64,000 bases of DNA from Fomes fomentarius (Eukaryota > Basidiomycota > Agaricomycetes > Polyporales > Polyporaceae): assembly GCA_022606135.1 (NCBI GenBank), contig JABYQN010000002.1:558001-622000 (forward strand). The letters run 5' to 3'. This document shows positions 22,298 to 33,629 of the stretch, one piece after another (the stretch's first letter is position 1; each line of letters begins with the position of its first letter). The position numbers and the translations under genes were made by a program. The notes under the pieces are model-generated. The model worked only from the letters and a program-made list of their open reading frames with translations. It searched no databases and was not told where the DNA came from.

Positions 22298-24015
22298 TCA
22301 ATCCTCTAGTATTCCATCGCGGAAGGGGTCCCGCGAGTACTGCACTATGCGGAGATCCATATCTCCCTCCTGACCCGTTGCAGTCCATGGCAGAGCTCCA
22401 TTCCCATTCTCCTTATCCTCCCAGCTGCTCGACTCCTCTACTCGTCCCCTAGCAATTGTCGCAGCGAGATTCCCCACCACACGTACGGATGTGATCTGCG
22501 AAAGCCCCTTCAATACTACCGAATCATAGCCTTGCGACTCGTTCCAACGACCCCCTTTTCCAACCCCGTTCCAGAGGTAGACACTGCGCAGGTTGAGCAT
22601 GAACCTTGTGAGGATGATCGCAGGGAACCTGTGCAAAGCGGTCAACCGGTCATAGTTATTCCGTGTACCACAATACCACGTACGTCGTATTGTTGAAATA
22701 GGTCCACACAAGGAATATACTGAACTGGGGTTGACTCTAGTGTCCCCAAGAGACAACAGGTTCAGCGACTTCGACGTCGTAGTTCGTACGATCAATAGTA
22801 TCTACCTTCTGTAAAACGATCAGCATGGTAGTATAATGTCGGTGCGATCAGACCAGCCATGTGATGACATACATTGGATGCAAATTTGATGATGAGATTT
22901 GCGACTAGCACACTGTGGTTACGATCATTACTTAGGAAAACAACATCGGCGATGCAGAGGCTGTTGCAGACTTACACAAAGAATAATGACCCTGAACGAC
23001 ATCAATGGGTTCTCAGAATCGATGAAGGATTGTACTGAGATATGAATGCAAGAACGTACCATCTTTAATTAGGAGTGTCGTCAGTGGCATAGAGAGACCA
23101 GCTTCTCGTCCATGACGCTTGATGGAGAATGTCTTGTACCAGGTGACACAAATCAGAAAGAGGTTCGCTGCTATGCTCCCCACAGATTGAATATTTTGCA
23201 GCTACAACCGAGGAGTAGGAGTCGAAAATCAGCAAGTATTCTGAGGGTACCCAGCCTAGGTTGACTCAACTTACATCTATGAGGGGTGCAAGATGTCACA
23301 AAACGAATGTTGAGAACGAGCGCACTGTATCCACTTGAACGCATCAAGCACTCACATTCAGACATCTTGACCATCAGTAAGACATCAACTTCGATCAAGA
23401 CATATGTAATCTAGGAAACAGCGGTAACGATTAGTACAACTGTACTGGACGTCTGCTGCTTTGCCTACTATGTATGAAGCAGGGGTGGCGAACGCCAGAG
23501 GTGTCACGATGCCAACTAACCGCCAGTCTCGTACTGAGACACCGTAGACTCGAAGAATCGTGATAACTATGGCAATATGTTGATCAGCATGCATGAGTCC
23601 CTGAGAGAGGTATAATTCACGTACGAGCAGACATGAGATAGGTCAGAGTGTAGCATACTTGAGTCATGCGGTACAACGCCCAATACACCTGTACATCGAA
23701 GTATCAGCGGTGTGGCTTTCGAGGCGAGAAGAAGAATATCTTACAGGAACATCCCTTGAGGTTGACCAGAATGACTCTATACAGTCTAGAAGGCTCTGTA
23801 GTAGACTTGCATAGCGGAGGACCAGGAATAAGAGGGTAGCGCCAGTGAACTTGCGCCTCCATATACGTTCAACCTCTGTCGTGAAGGTCAAAAAGAAGTC
23901 GAACCACAAAAGCGCTGTACACCATATTATATCAGACGCAAACGGTCGTAAAATAGAGCCATCACTTACTAGTTGAGCCTATCATGGCATATTTTGGAAG
24001 ATTGGAGATATGCAT
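22298..24015 (-). CDS. DUF6533 domain-containing 7TM protein, copy A
   Basis: Short first exon from ATG 24015 (MHISNLPKYAMIGSTS) ending at a gtaagt donor, then the DUF6533 signature LLWFDFFLTFTTEVERIWRR (about 23920-23860). Next come ILRVYGVSVRDWRLVGIV (about 23550), TYVLIEVDVLLMVK (about 23400), NLFLICVTWYKTFSIKRHG with LTTLLIKDG (about 23150-23060), and ILTRFMLNLRSVYLWNGVG. The C-terminal region has VVGNLAATIA, an acidic tail and FRDGILED at the stop (22298). Nearly identical, introns included, to the gene at 31319-32968 on the other strand. Expected to be a membrane protein of unknown ligand. A second ATG at 23985 (MIGST) corresponds to the start usable in copy B. Confidence 0.8.
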
Positions 24016-24199
24016 AGTGCCGGCAAATGAACCAGGTTACAACTTGGTCGGTGATCGTTCCAGTGGGTTCAGTAGAGGGTTGATGGATCAAGGGGAAGGC
24101 CATCGAGAGCATTTAAGTGGACCTCTGGAGGCAAACGATACAGCACACTGCAGACATCGGATGATATGAAGCTGTGCGAGAGTTCAGCTGGAGTATCCG

Positions 24200-26555
24200 A
24201 TACCTGGAGCGCGCACGGAACCTTACCTTCTGCGATCAATGGTACAAATATTTCTTTCCTCACGCCGTCATGAATGTCATAGGAAACGCCAATGTATCTG
24301 GCAGTATTTCCCTTCAACACCGGTCAATGCCCGACCACAATTTGTTTCGAGCCGAGGCTCACAGGGAGCGAGATTAGCATAGTCCCAATTCCCAACACTG
24401 CGGCTCAACGCTGAACGTCTTGTGGAGCTATACCAAGGGTGGGTTGAGTACGAGGATATGCATGTACCGCAGCAGCATGTCTTGAATGCCCGATGGCCGG
24501 GAAATTTTTTCCTGTGCCTGTTACAAATGTTCTGTCCACGACGCAGGCATTACGGCAGGTCATTGCAGAAGAGCTTACCACCCAGCGAGCGAGTCGCCTC
24601 AGATCATCAAAGACCTTGATCTGAGGCTGCACGGTCTGTGCGTGCACAAACCAACCTGCAGCCCCATTCTGAGAGAGATGAAGCCACATGACTCATGACG
24701 ACGTAGGCCTAGAATCTGAAGGGATAGAAATGAAGACTGTGAACGTAAACAATCTTTGCAGACAGTTGCTTTGTATAACTAGGTGATGGTTCGCCTATTA
24801 GGAGACGGGATGTAGTGGTGACCACTGTCGAGTTGATAGTTGACTCACCCACACGTCCGAGTGGCAGATAGACGCAAGCAGCGCCCCGAAACGGACTTGT
24901 GCTAAGTATATAAGCGACAATGAGGCGTGTACTTACATGTTTGAGGATCACCCGCCTGTTCAATGCACCCCAACAACAGCGCTGAGAATTTCGGATGTCC
25001 GCGGCTGGCAAGTGCGTGTTAGCAGATGGTCCCATTCCAAGGTCTTGACACCAGTAGCAGTCTCAACTCGAACGGCCTGAACAAGCCTCCTAGAGTCTAA
25101 GTACTATGAGTAGTTAGATAGCGTTCACAGGCGTGCTTTCTTGAGGGCGACCGCGCGGCCCGCCTTGCCTCGCGGCCCCGGTCGGCGCCCATGCCACGTG
25201 ATCCGAAGTAGGCTTTCCAATGTATCGCCAAGTTCTCGTCGGCGTACCCAAGTATTTGCTTATGACCCTGAGCGTACTAGCGACCGCCTCATCGTAACCC
25301 ATGCTAGTTTATACTGTGCGCAACGTGCAGCAACAATGCAGGGTACGTGGCCTCCAAAAGCGAACGACTTCTGTTTCCAATGCATATTCTGCTGCTCTGT
25401 CTTCCTGCAAGTCCGCGGTCCCAACTGTTTGGCTCTCCAAGGTACTTGGACAGGAGGTTGTGGACTCTGGACCACTTACGGGTGCGGAAAATAGGTGAGT
25501 GATGGATATCGATTGGATCCCCGCTTCCTTTCCTGATCGCAAATCTGGTACTACTGCAGTAAGTCCCGTCAGCTATACCGCATTTTTGACGGTGCTCCCT
25601 GTCTACGGGACGAAACCGAGGGGTACGTGACGCTTCGGGGTCGCAACAAGCATCCATCACTATGAGCATGCATGATACACGTCTGAACGGAATCCTGCTC
25701 TCCGCTCAGGTCACAATGCGCAGAGTCAGGACCGCACACTTCACAATGAAATCCCGTCCGTGCTTGTCCCACGGCTGTCAGGTAGCCTGCACACTGAAAC
25801 AAATTGTGGTACTTACATATGTACTTAGTGCGGCCAGCAGAGGCTCGACTCAGCCATCCGTGCTCCGATGACAGCATGTCCGGCATCCAAGACGACGACA
25901 GGTCATGTCACTCTACAACATGCCCAACGCACTGCGAGCCATCAGAGCCGACCATTCCGTGATTCGTGAATACCTCGACCGTCCGGCAATGAGGCTCATG
26001 TGACCAGCCAGCGTGATCAGGAAGAGATACGCGCTGGAAGGGCGGTCTTGGGATCCAGCGCAGTCGGCCGGCTGCCCTCAGCAGAGCAGAAAAGGAAGAC
26101 CATAGGAAGGCGTCGGAAGATATACGTGCCTGGAAAGGAAGTGTGGTGAGCATCCACAGCCGAGTCGTGGGGCAAGGCTTCATTCGTATACTGAATGTCC
26201 GTAGAAGACATCGTATGTGCATCGTCTTGTCTTTCACCTCGAACCGCACGGAGACGGACCGCGCATCGGTGCGCGATGAGCCTATTGCGTTCGGGAACTG
26301 AATGTGGGCCTATGTGGGGACGATCATGCTCCTAGACTTGTCGTGTGGCGGGCTTGCGACGCGGAGCATTCGCGCGAGAGATCATGATCACATCCTTCAA
26401 TGCGCCCACCTGTCTCCCTCAGCGGGCCAACCGCCCAATCAGCCGACCATCCTTGGAAGCTTTCCAGCCACCTTCGCCCCGCGGAGTCTGCCGCATTCCG
26501 TCAGCCCCTCATGGGTCATTGCAAGCAGTTAGCGGTATACGGCACGCGCAAAGGC
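24200..26555. other. gene-poor interval
   Basis: No supported gene. 24200-24330 is weakly similar to about 31080-31105, marking the fading edge of the inverted duplication. A TATA-box-like tatataag occurs at 24907-24914 without an obvious gene behind it. A plus frame at 25141-25494 ends in a Cys-rich stretch (FCFQCIFCCSVF) but lacks splice or similarity support. Confidence 0.4.
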
Positions 26556-26562
26556 ATAAAAG
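26556..26562 (+). promoter_or_regulatory. TATA-box-like ataaaag upstream of the PL8 gene
   Basis: The motif lies about 93 nt before the ATG at 26655, a reasonable distance for a fungal core promoter. Placement is by motif only. Confidence 0.4.
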
Positions 26563-26654
26563 CCCGCCAGCCCACCGCCTCCTATCGATTGACTGGCACC
26601 AGCGACCTTTCTCCCTTGTTCGTGCTTGGAAGCGTCACGCGCGCGGTCACCAGG

Positions 26655-29600
26655 ATGCTCGCGCTCTTCCTGTGCCTCCTATCAGGCGCCTATGCTGTCG
26701 CGGTGCCAACGACCTCATCGAGTGCGTCATCGACGCCATTGGATCCCCCCAGGACGTGTCTTCGACGCTGGGGAACGCATCCTCGCTGAATGGCGCGTCG
26801 GCGAGCGCGTTATCATCAAGCGCGACGTCACTATCGTCCACATTGGCGCCCAGTGGGTCCGCAAGCTCGGCTTCGCTCAGCGCGACTTCGAGTGTGAGTG
26901 TGCCGTCGGACACAAACACATCCATCGCGTCCTCTACCACAGCTAGTGCCAGCTCTCCCTCGCAGACCTCGGATTCTGGCACTCTTATCGATATCGCGAC
27001 GATCCGTCAGCGGCAGCTGACTACTATCACGGAAGGGATCGACGCCACGGCATCGGACATCACTGCATGGTGAGTCGACTCTTCAGGTAAATCAGGAGGC
27101 CAGATGGTTGACAGTCACCACGTAGGCTCTCCACCCTTGGTGACGATGGAAAGTGGCCCGACTCCGAGATCGACTACACGACGGGTTGCCCTGCTCGTCG
27201 GGCCAACTGGTGAGTACATCACGCCTCTTGGTCTGCGTGCTGTCGTTAACAGATATTTAGGCCTGCTCGAGGTCACTGGGTTCGCATTCGTGAGTCTCTC
27301 TTGTGACGGATGCCGCACCATCTCTGACATACCGTGTTATAGTCACAATGGCTGGTGCGTGGCACGGCGGGCTCGACGGTGTGGAGGAGTTCGTGAACGA
27401 CTCGACGCTACTCGACGGCATCTCACGGGCCATGGACTTCTGGTTCGTCAATGACTTCGCCAATCCGGCCTGCCTCGACTCTGGTGGACTCGCCGCATGT
27501 CCTTGCGGCACACCCGGCTTCTGGAATACGAACTGGTTCTCAAACGTAAGTGCCAAAGCCGGCTCCCATTCTCCGTTCTCCGTTCTCCACTCTTCACGCA
27601 CCGGTCCTACTCTGGATTTGATCTTGACATTGATAATCACCTCGTCGACCGGCAGATCATCGGTGTGCCCGACGTCGTCAGCGAGTCCTGCCTCCTCATC
27701 GGTAAGGACACACTGACGCCCACACAAGTCGGCAACTGCACGAAGATCACCCAGCGCACATTTGGCACCTTCGACCGGCACGTCAACGGCCTTGGCACAC
27801 TCACCGGCGCGAACACGCTCGACGTCGCGCGGATCGGGATCAACAACGGGCTGCTCACAGATAATGCGACGATCGTCCAGGACGGGTACCGCCGCATCCA
27901 TAACGAGGTCGTAGTGCAGAACGCGACCTTTGCGGACGGGATCAGGGCGGATGGGAGTTTCGGACAACATGGCGGGATCATCTATAATGGGAACTATGGC
28001 AAGGACTAGTGAGTGCTCAGCATCGCGTAAGTTGGGAGAGGAGTGCTTATTCAGGTACAGCGCGAACGACGTCCTTGCGCTAGAGATCGCAGCTGCTGGG
28101 ACGCAGTACTCTGCGCAGAACGCTACGACAGGCTCCCAGGCTGCCTTTGAGACGTTGCTGCAGGGTGATTTATGGATGATCTTCCGCAACATTCTCACCA
28201 ACGTCTTGCATTGGGACTTCGTGAGTAGATAGATATATACCTGCCTATCTGGTAGTTCGCTGACTACTTGGACAGAGCGTCTTGCCGCGGTTTATCACCT
28301 TCCCGGTCTCTGATCAGCAGTAAGTCTTTTACATCCGCAGTTCCTGAGTTTACTAATATGGTATGTAGAGCGACTGGGAGCGTCAACATCAACATCTCAC
28401 AGATCGAGGAGTTGGGCAGCCTATGGAACTCCGATTCGCTGAAATCGGTCGCAACGAGTCTTGCTTCTTCCAGCGATGACGCGAATTCTGGTCAGATCAA
28501 AGGGAACCGCATGTTCTACGCGAACGACTACATGGTAAGTACGGATACGTCGCGCGAGAATTCTGACCCCAACTATCGATTGCAGGTGCAGCGCGGTGAA
28601 GGGTATGTCACGACGCTGCGCATGTTCTCCTCGCGTACACAGAACACCGAGTGCGTAAACTCGCAGAACGTGAGTGTAGACTAGACCATCAGGCTCTTGG
28701 TTTACACTGATACACTGACTCGTTCCAGCCATTCGCATTCCACCTCTCCGACGGGACACTGTATACGTACCTGCAAGGGAATGAGTACGAGGATATCGCA
28801 GCGGCCTGGGATTGGAACTGTGGGCGGACTATCTATCCTCCCTTCTATACATCACTCACTCGGCTTTCTGCAGTGATCCCCGGGACGACCACGGACTACG
28901 CAGCGACGAACCTCAGCTGCGACCACACTCAATTCAAGGGGAAAGAAGCTTTCGTCGGCGGTGCATCCGACGGCACGATCGGTGCAGCGGCTATGCGCTA
29001 TACAAACCCTTTCACCGGTACACTCAGCTTCCAGAAAGCATGGTTCTTCCTCGAAGACGACGTGCAGCACATCATGATCTCCAGCGCAGTGTCCAACTCT
29101 TCTACCGATCACCCCGTCATCTCCGTACTCGACCAGAAGCGGCTGAACGGCTCCGTCTACGTCGACGGACTTGAGCTTCAGGAAGGAGGCAACTTCTCTC
29201 ATCCGCGCTCGCTGTGGCATGATGGTATCGGGTACACGTTCGATTATGACGCGTTGGACAGCAACTTCGACCTTGCCGTGGACTTTGGCTCGCGTTCGGG
29301 CAACTGGTCGTCCATCGGGATCTCGACCGTCGGGGAGAACACCGTCGATCTCTTCTCCGCGTGGATCAACCACGGCCCAGACGATGACTGGGACCTGGAT
29401 GTGCCCGTCGCGTACACGGCCTTCCCGGGAACGACGCTAGAAGAGTTTCAGCACAAGGCGGGCACCAGGAATGGGCGCGTGCAGACCGTACGGAACGACG
29501 CGCTCGTCTCCGCGGTCTACGATGCGGCCCATCGCACGTTCATGGCCGTGTTCTGGACCGCGCAGGGAGGCGCTGTCACGTTCAGGCCGGGCGCTGGGGG

Positions 29601-29832
29601 CGCGCACATCTCGGTGCGCGCGTCGGCGAACTCGGTGGTGGTGTACAAGCTGGATGAGGGAGAGATCATTGCGTCGGACCCGTCGCAGAGGCTAGCGAGC
29701 CTGCGGGTGGCGTTGAAGGTTGGGCTGACAGGGAGGCGGCCGAGTGGGTGGGGATCGGAGCGGACGAAGACGCTTGAGTTTGCGCTGCCGACTGGGGGCG
29801 TTGCGGGGCAGAGTGTCTCGCAAGCATTGTGA
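26655..29832 (+). CDS. polysaccharide lyase family 8 (hyaluronate/chondroitin/xanthan-lyase-like), secreted
   Basis: About ten exons. The N-terminus MLALFLCLLSGAYAVA is a signal peptide; a Ser/Thr/Ala-rich linker follows. The alpha-toroid domain shows HWVRILTMAGAWHGGL (27265-27380), GFWNTNWFSNVIGVP, and the hallmark GSFGQHGGIIYNGNYG carrying the catalytic His and Tyr (about 27955-28000). Then come YVTTLRMFSSRTQNTE, the lyase central beta domain (GNEYEDIAAAWDWN, AVIPGTTTDY, FQKAWFFLEDDVQHIMIS) and a C-terminal beta domain to the stop at 29830-29832. PL8 enzymes cleave uronate-containing polysaccharides by beta-elimination; which polymer this one attacks cannot be told. The joint after the signal peptide needs either a 50-nt intron with the poor donor gtgcca (26703-26752) or one extra C in the C6 run at 26745-26750. 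Later junctions are standard. Confidence 0.9.
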
Positions 29833-30324
29833 TGCCGGGCTGAGGTTTTTTAATTCTTGCTGACGAACTCGAACTCGAGACGGGACTCCGCTGACATGCG
29901 CTTGATCATTTTCACGACCGATGTTAGAGTAGAATCTTGTAATGCTCAGCGTGTATTACCAGTTTGCCCTCCTTCTATATCTTCCTTACAACCGTGACCA
30001 TGTATGTACATACCCCGCCCGCATGTAGACTAGTTTGCTTGCCATGCTTCAAGCACTTCAAGCTGAAGGAAGTTGCGTAGCTGTTACATACATGTGCAGA
30101 GAATTTCGTGCTATTTTACGCACTTACAGATGCTCTCAGCAGCGTGCTGCATTATGCGACGCACGCGAGGCAAAACTGTGTTGGAATCCATTTGGAGCCT
30201 GGCGCATTATAACAATAATGGTGGAGCCTCCGAGCTCAGCACGCGGAGCCTTTGAGGTGTCAGTACGACAACCACAAGAGATCTAGAGATGCACGGGAGT
30301 ATCAGCCCGGAGACTCGGGATACT
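29833..30324. other. 3' flank of PL8 gene, no gene seen
   Basis: Presumed 3' untranslated and intergenic sequence; nothing recognisable before the gypsy remnant. Confidence 0.4.
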
Positions 30325-30640
30325 TATCTCGATTCCTTGAACATCACCACCGACTTTCACCCCGTCTTCAACGAGGTTCTGCTTACCCCCGCGAATGACC
30401 CAGAATTCCAGATCAGAAAGTCGAACGATACGTCCCCAATGTACTCAGATGTACTCGCACAAGGGGATGAACGGGAAGAAACCTTGGACTCGAATGTCAA
30501 GAGGCGGGGAAAACTTACCCATTAGTAGTATCTCGTCAAGTGGAAGAACTAGGAATCACGTAGTCGGCCGAAGACGTGCTCCTTGATGCCGTCCACGCTC
30601 CACCGCGCTGCGTATGCGGCATGCCTACCATCACGAAACA
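30325..30640 (+). mobile_element. decayed Ty3/gypsy remnant (pol C-terminus)
   Basis: The plus strand reads FHPVFNEVLLTPAN, then TLDSNVKR, stops, YLVKWKN and, after a frame change, LLDAVHAPPR. These follow the order of the intact element's IHPVFNEALLTPAN, ILDSKVIR, YLVKWKD and LDAFHS segments (integrase end and chromodomain). Stops and frame changes show long decay. No LTR was recognised beside it. The following 30641-31080 shows nothing else. Confidence 0.7.
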
Positions 30641-31318
30641 GCCTCGACATCAGTCTGAGCGAATGCGCGTTCCGAGTCCAGTCCGAGTGCAGATACGAAG
30701 AAGAGTAGGCCTCCGACGGTCTTCGCGAGGTGGCAGCAGCGCCGAAGGACGCGGAGGGGTTAATACGATACAATATCCAGACGAGCCACGAGAGTGCTGG
30801 GTAGTCTCGATATTGACAGGTCCGAGCGAAAGTGGGGAACAGGCTGCATATGTTGTATCGCGTGGACGAATCTGATGTTATGAGCACGCCTGTTTTGGTG
30901 ATTATTTTGAACTCCGCGCCTGTTGTCGCCCGTATTACGTATCATTAGTCTGACATTCCGTTTACGCCCTTTGATTCGTAGATACACGAGCACCGAGTAT
31001 GCATCTAATAAGAGGTAAAGGTGCCTAGTCGAGCTTGGAGAAGCCTCCAGCTTCGACTGAGAACATTTTTCACTCACAGCCACTGTGCTTAGTCACACGT
31101 AGCCGAGTGTTGTTGGATCAACTCATTCACAGCTTAGGAATATCCGATATCCGCAGTGTTCTGAGTCGTCCGCATCCAGAGGACTATTTATTGAATGTCG
31201 ATGGCCTTCCCCTTGTGTCATCACCCCTACTCCACCCTCTGGAACATCCACCAACGTGGCCTAGTAGATGGGGTTCATTCGCGAACACTATGCATATCTC
31301 CAATCGTACAAATGTGCC

Positions 31319-32968
31319 ATGATCAGCTCAACAGGTAATTGATGGCTCTATTTCCAGACCGGTTAGCATCCGATATAACATGGAGCACCACAGCGCTTTT
31401 GTGGTTCGACTTCTTTTTGACCTTCACGACAGAGGTTGAACGTATATGGAGGCGCAAGTTCACTGGTGCTACCCTCTTATTCCTGGTCCTCCGCTATGCA
31501 AGTCTACTACAAAGCCTTCTGGACTGTATAGAGTCATTCTGGTCAACCTCAAGGGATGTTCCCGTGAGAAATTTCTCTTCTCACCTCGATATCCACACCG
31601 TTGATGCTTTGATGTACAGGTGTATTGGGCGTTGTACCGCATGACTCAAGTATGCTACACTCTGACCTATCTCGTGTCTGCTCGTACGTGCATACAACCT
31701 CTCTCAGGATTTCTTGCTGATAAGCTTTTGGCCATAGTTATCACGATCCTCCGGGTCTACGGTGTCTCAGTACGAGACTGGCGGTTAGTTGTCATCGTGA
31801 CACCTCTGGCATTCGCAACCCCTGCTTCGTACATAGTAGGCAACGCAGCAGACGTCCAGTGCAACTGTACTAACGCTACCGTTTTGCCTAGGTTACGTAT
31901 GTCTTGATCGAAGTCAATGTCTTATTGATGATCGAGATATCTGAATGTGAGTGCTTGATGCGTTCGAGTGATACAATGCGCTTGTTCTCAATATTCAATT
32001 TATAACATTCCGCACCCCTCATAGATGTAAGTGAGTCAACCTAGTTCCGAGAGAAGACTTGACTTTCGACTCCTGCTCTTTGGTCAGCTTCAAAATATTC
32101 AAATTGCGGGGAGCATAGCAGCGAACCTCTTTCTGATCTTCGTCACCTGGTACAAGACATTCTCTATCAAGCGTCATGGACGAGAAGCTGGTCTCTCTAT
32201 GCCACTGACGACGCTCCTGATTAAGGATGGTACGTTCTTGCATTCATATCTCAGTACACTACTTCATCGATCCTGAAAACCCGTTGTGTCGTTCAGGGTC
32301 ATTATTCTTTGTGTGAGTCTGCAACAGTTGTATTGCCAATGTCGTATCCCTGAATGATGATTGTAACCACAGCGTACTAGTTGCAAATCTCATCATCAAA
32401 TTTGCATCCAAAGTATGGCTAGTCTCATCGCACCAAAGTTATACTACCATGCGTACCATGCTGATCGTTTTACAGAAGGTAGACAGTATTGCTCGTACGA
32501 AGTCAAAGTCGCTGAACTTGTTGTCTCTTGGGGACACTAGAGCGAGCCCCAGTTCAGTATATTCCTTGTGTGGCGGTACTTCAACAATACGACGTACGTG
32601 CTATGGCAGTGCACGGAGTAGCTATGAAATTAACTGCTTTGCATAGTCTCCCTGCGATCATCCTCACACGGTTCATGCTCAACCTGCGCGGCGTCTACCT
32701 GTCGAACGGGGTTAGACAAGGGGGCCGTTGGAGCGAGTCGCAAGGCTATGATTCTGTGGTTTTGAAGGGGCTTTCGCAGATCACATCCGTACGTGTGGTT
32801 GGGAATTTAGCTGCCACAATTGCTAGGAGACGAGAGGGTGAGTTAAACGAATGGGAGAATGAGGAGAATGATCTGCCATGGACTGCAACGGGTCAGGAGG
32901 AAGATATGGATCTCCGCGCAGTGCAGTACTCGCGGGATCCATTCCGCGACGGGATTTTAGAGGGTTGA
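31319..32968 (+). CDS. DUF6533 domain-containing 7TM protein, copy B
   Basis: Exon 1 is only 16 nt (31319-31334, ATG ATC AGC TCA ACA G, then gtaatt). Exon 2 starts at 31394 with LLWFDFFLTFTTEVERIWRR. Then follow VYWALYRMTQVCYTLTY, ILRVYGVSVRDWRLVVIV, NLFLIFVTWYKTFSIKRHG, LNLLSLGDTRASPSS, and ILTRFMLNLRGVYLSNGVR. The C-terminus has VVGNLAATIA and the tail FRDGILEG, stop 32966-32968. Compared with copy A, a one-base length difference just before the ATG puts the upstream ATG (MHISN-) out of frame, so translation should begin at 31319. Exons and introns otherwise look intact, so it is probably functional. Likely a membrane protein of unknown ligand. Confidence 0.8.
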
Positions 32969-33629
32969 GTGTTTGCCCTTGTACCACCACTAGTACCGTA
33001 CAGGACGACCGGGATTCATTTGCTTTTTTGCTCGACTCTGTTGACGCTTTCGATCGCTCCTGGATTGCGAGTAAGTACTTAGTATAGTGGGCTGACCCAC
33101 TCGGACATTGCCGAGCTCGGCCCGACTCCCGAGGATCTGTTGCATCCACTGCTAGTGCGCCCGGGCCGGTAAGTTACCAAGTACTTACTCCCTGTCATCA
33201 CGTTGCACAATGGGCAGCAACGTCTCTCAACACAGAGTACGCATTTCCCAGTGTATGGCGGAGGACTCCGCTAACTTTTCAAGAGTCAAGAGCTCATCAC
33301 TTGCACTGGTTTGGTTGTATACGCCCGGCGATGTGCAGTGATCGGACGTCAAACATTAGACTGCCACCTCAGAAACATTAGCTCTTCTCAAATGTCCCTG
33401 CGACACGACCGACTCCCGACGTCCATTACCTATGTCTGGTTTGTGTCAGCCATTCGAAAGGGTCAGCGGCTGCCATTCACCGGAGAGGCTGACTCGTTGG
33501 CCGCGGGAAGGGGGCTGACCGTGGTGGGGTCTGAGACTATATGTACCCCTTGCCGTGTCCGTTTCTCCTCACCCAACCTTGCTTCTACCCACCTTCTACT
33601 TCATACTTCCTCTTTGATAACTTTCAACC
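32969..33629. other. intergenic, promoter side of the HAD gene
   Basis: Similarity to the copy A flank ends within about 10 nt after the stop of copy B. A CT-rich tract at about 33560-33625 immediately precedes the HAD gene ATG, a common fungal promoter feature. No gene seen. Confidence 0.4.

Noticed and set aside
25141..25494. Possible small Cys-rich secreted protein
   Set aside because: No signal peptide at a credible ATG and no splice or promoter support; kept only as a note.
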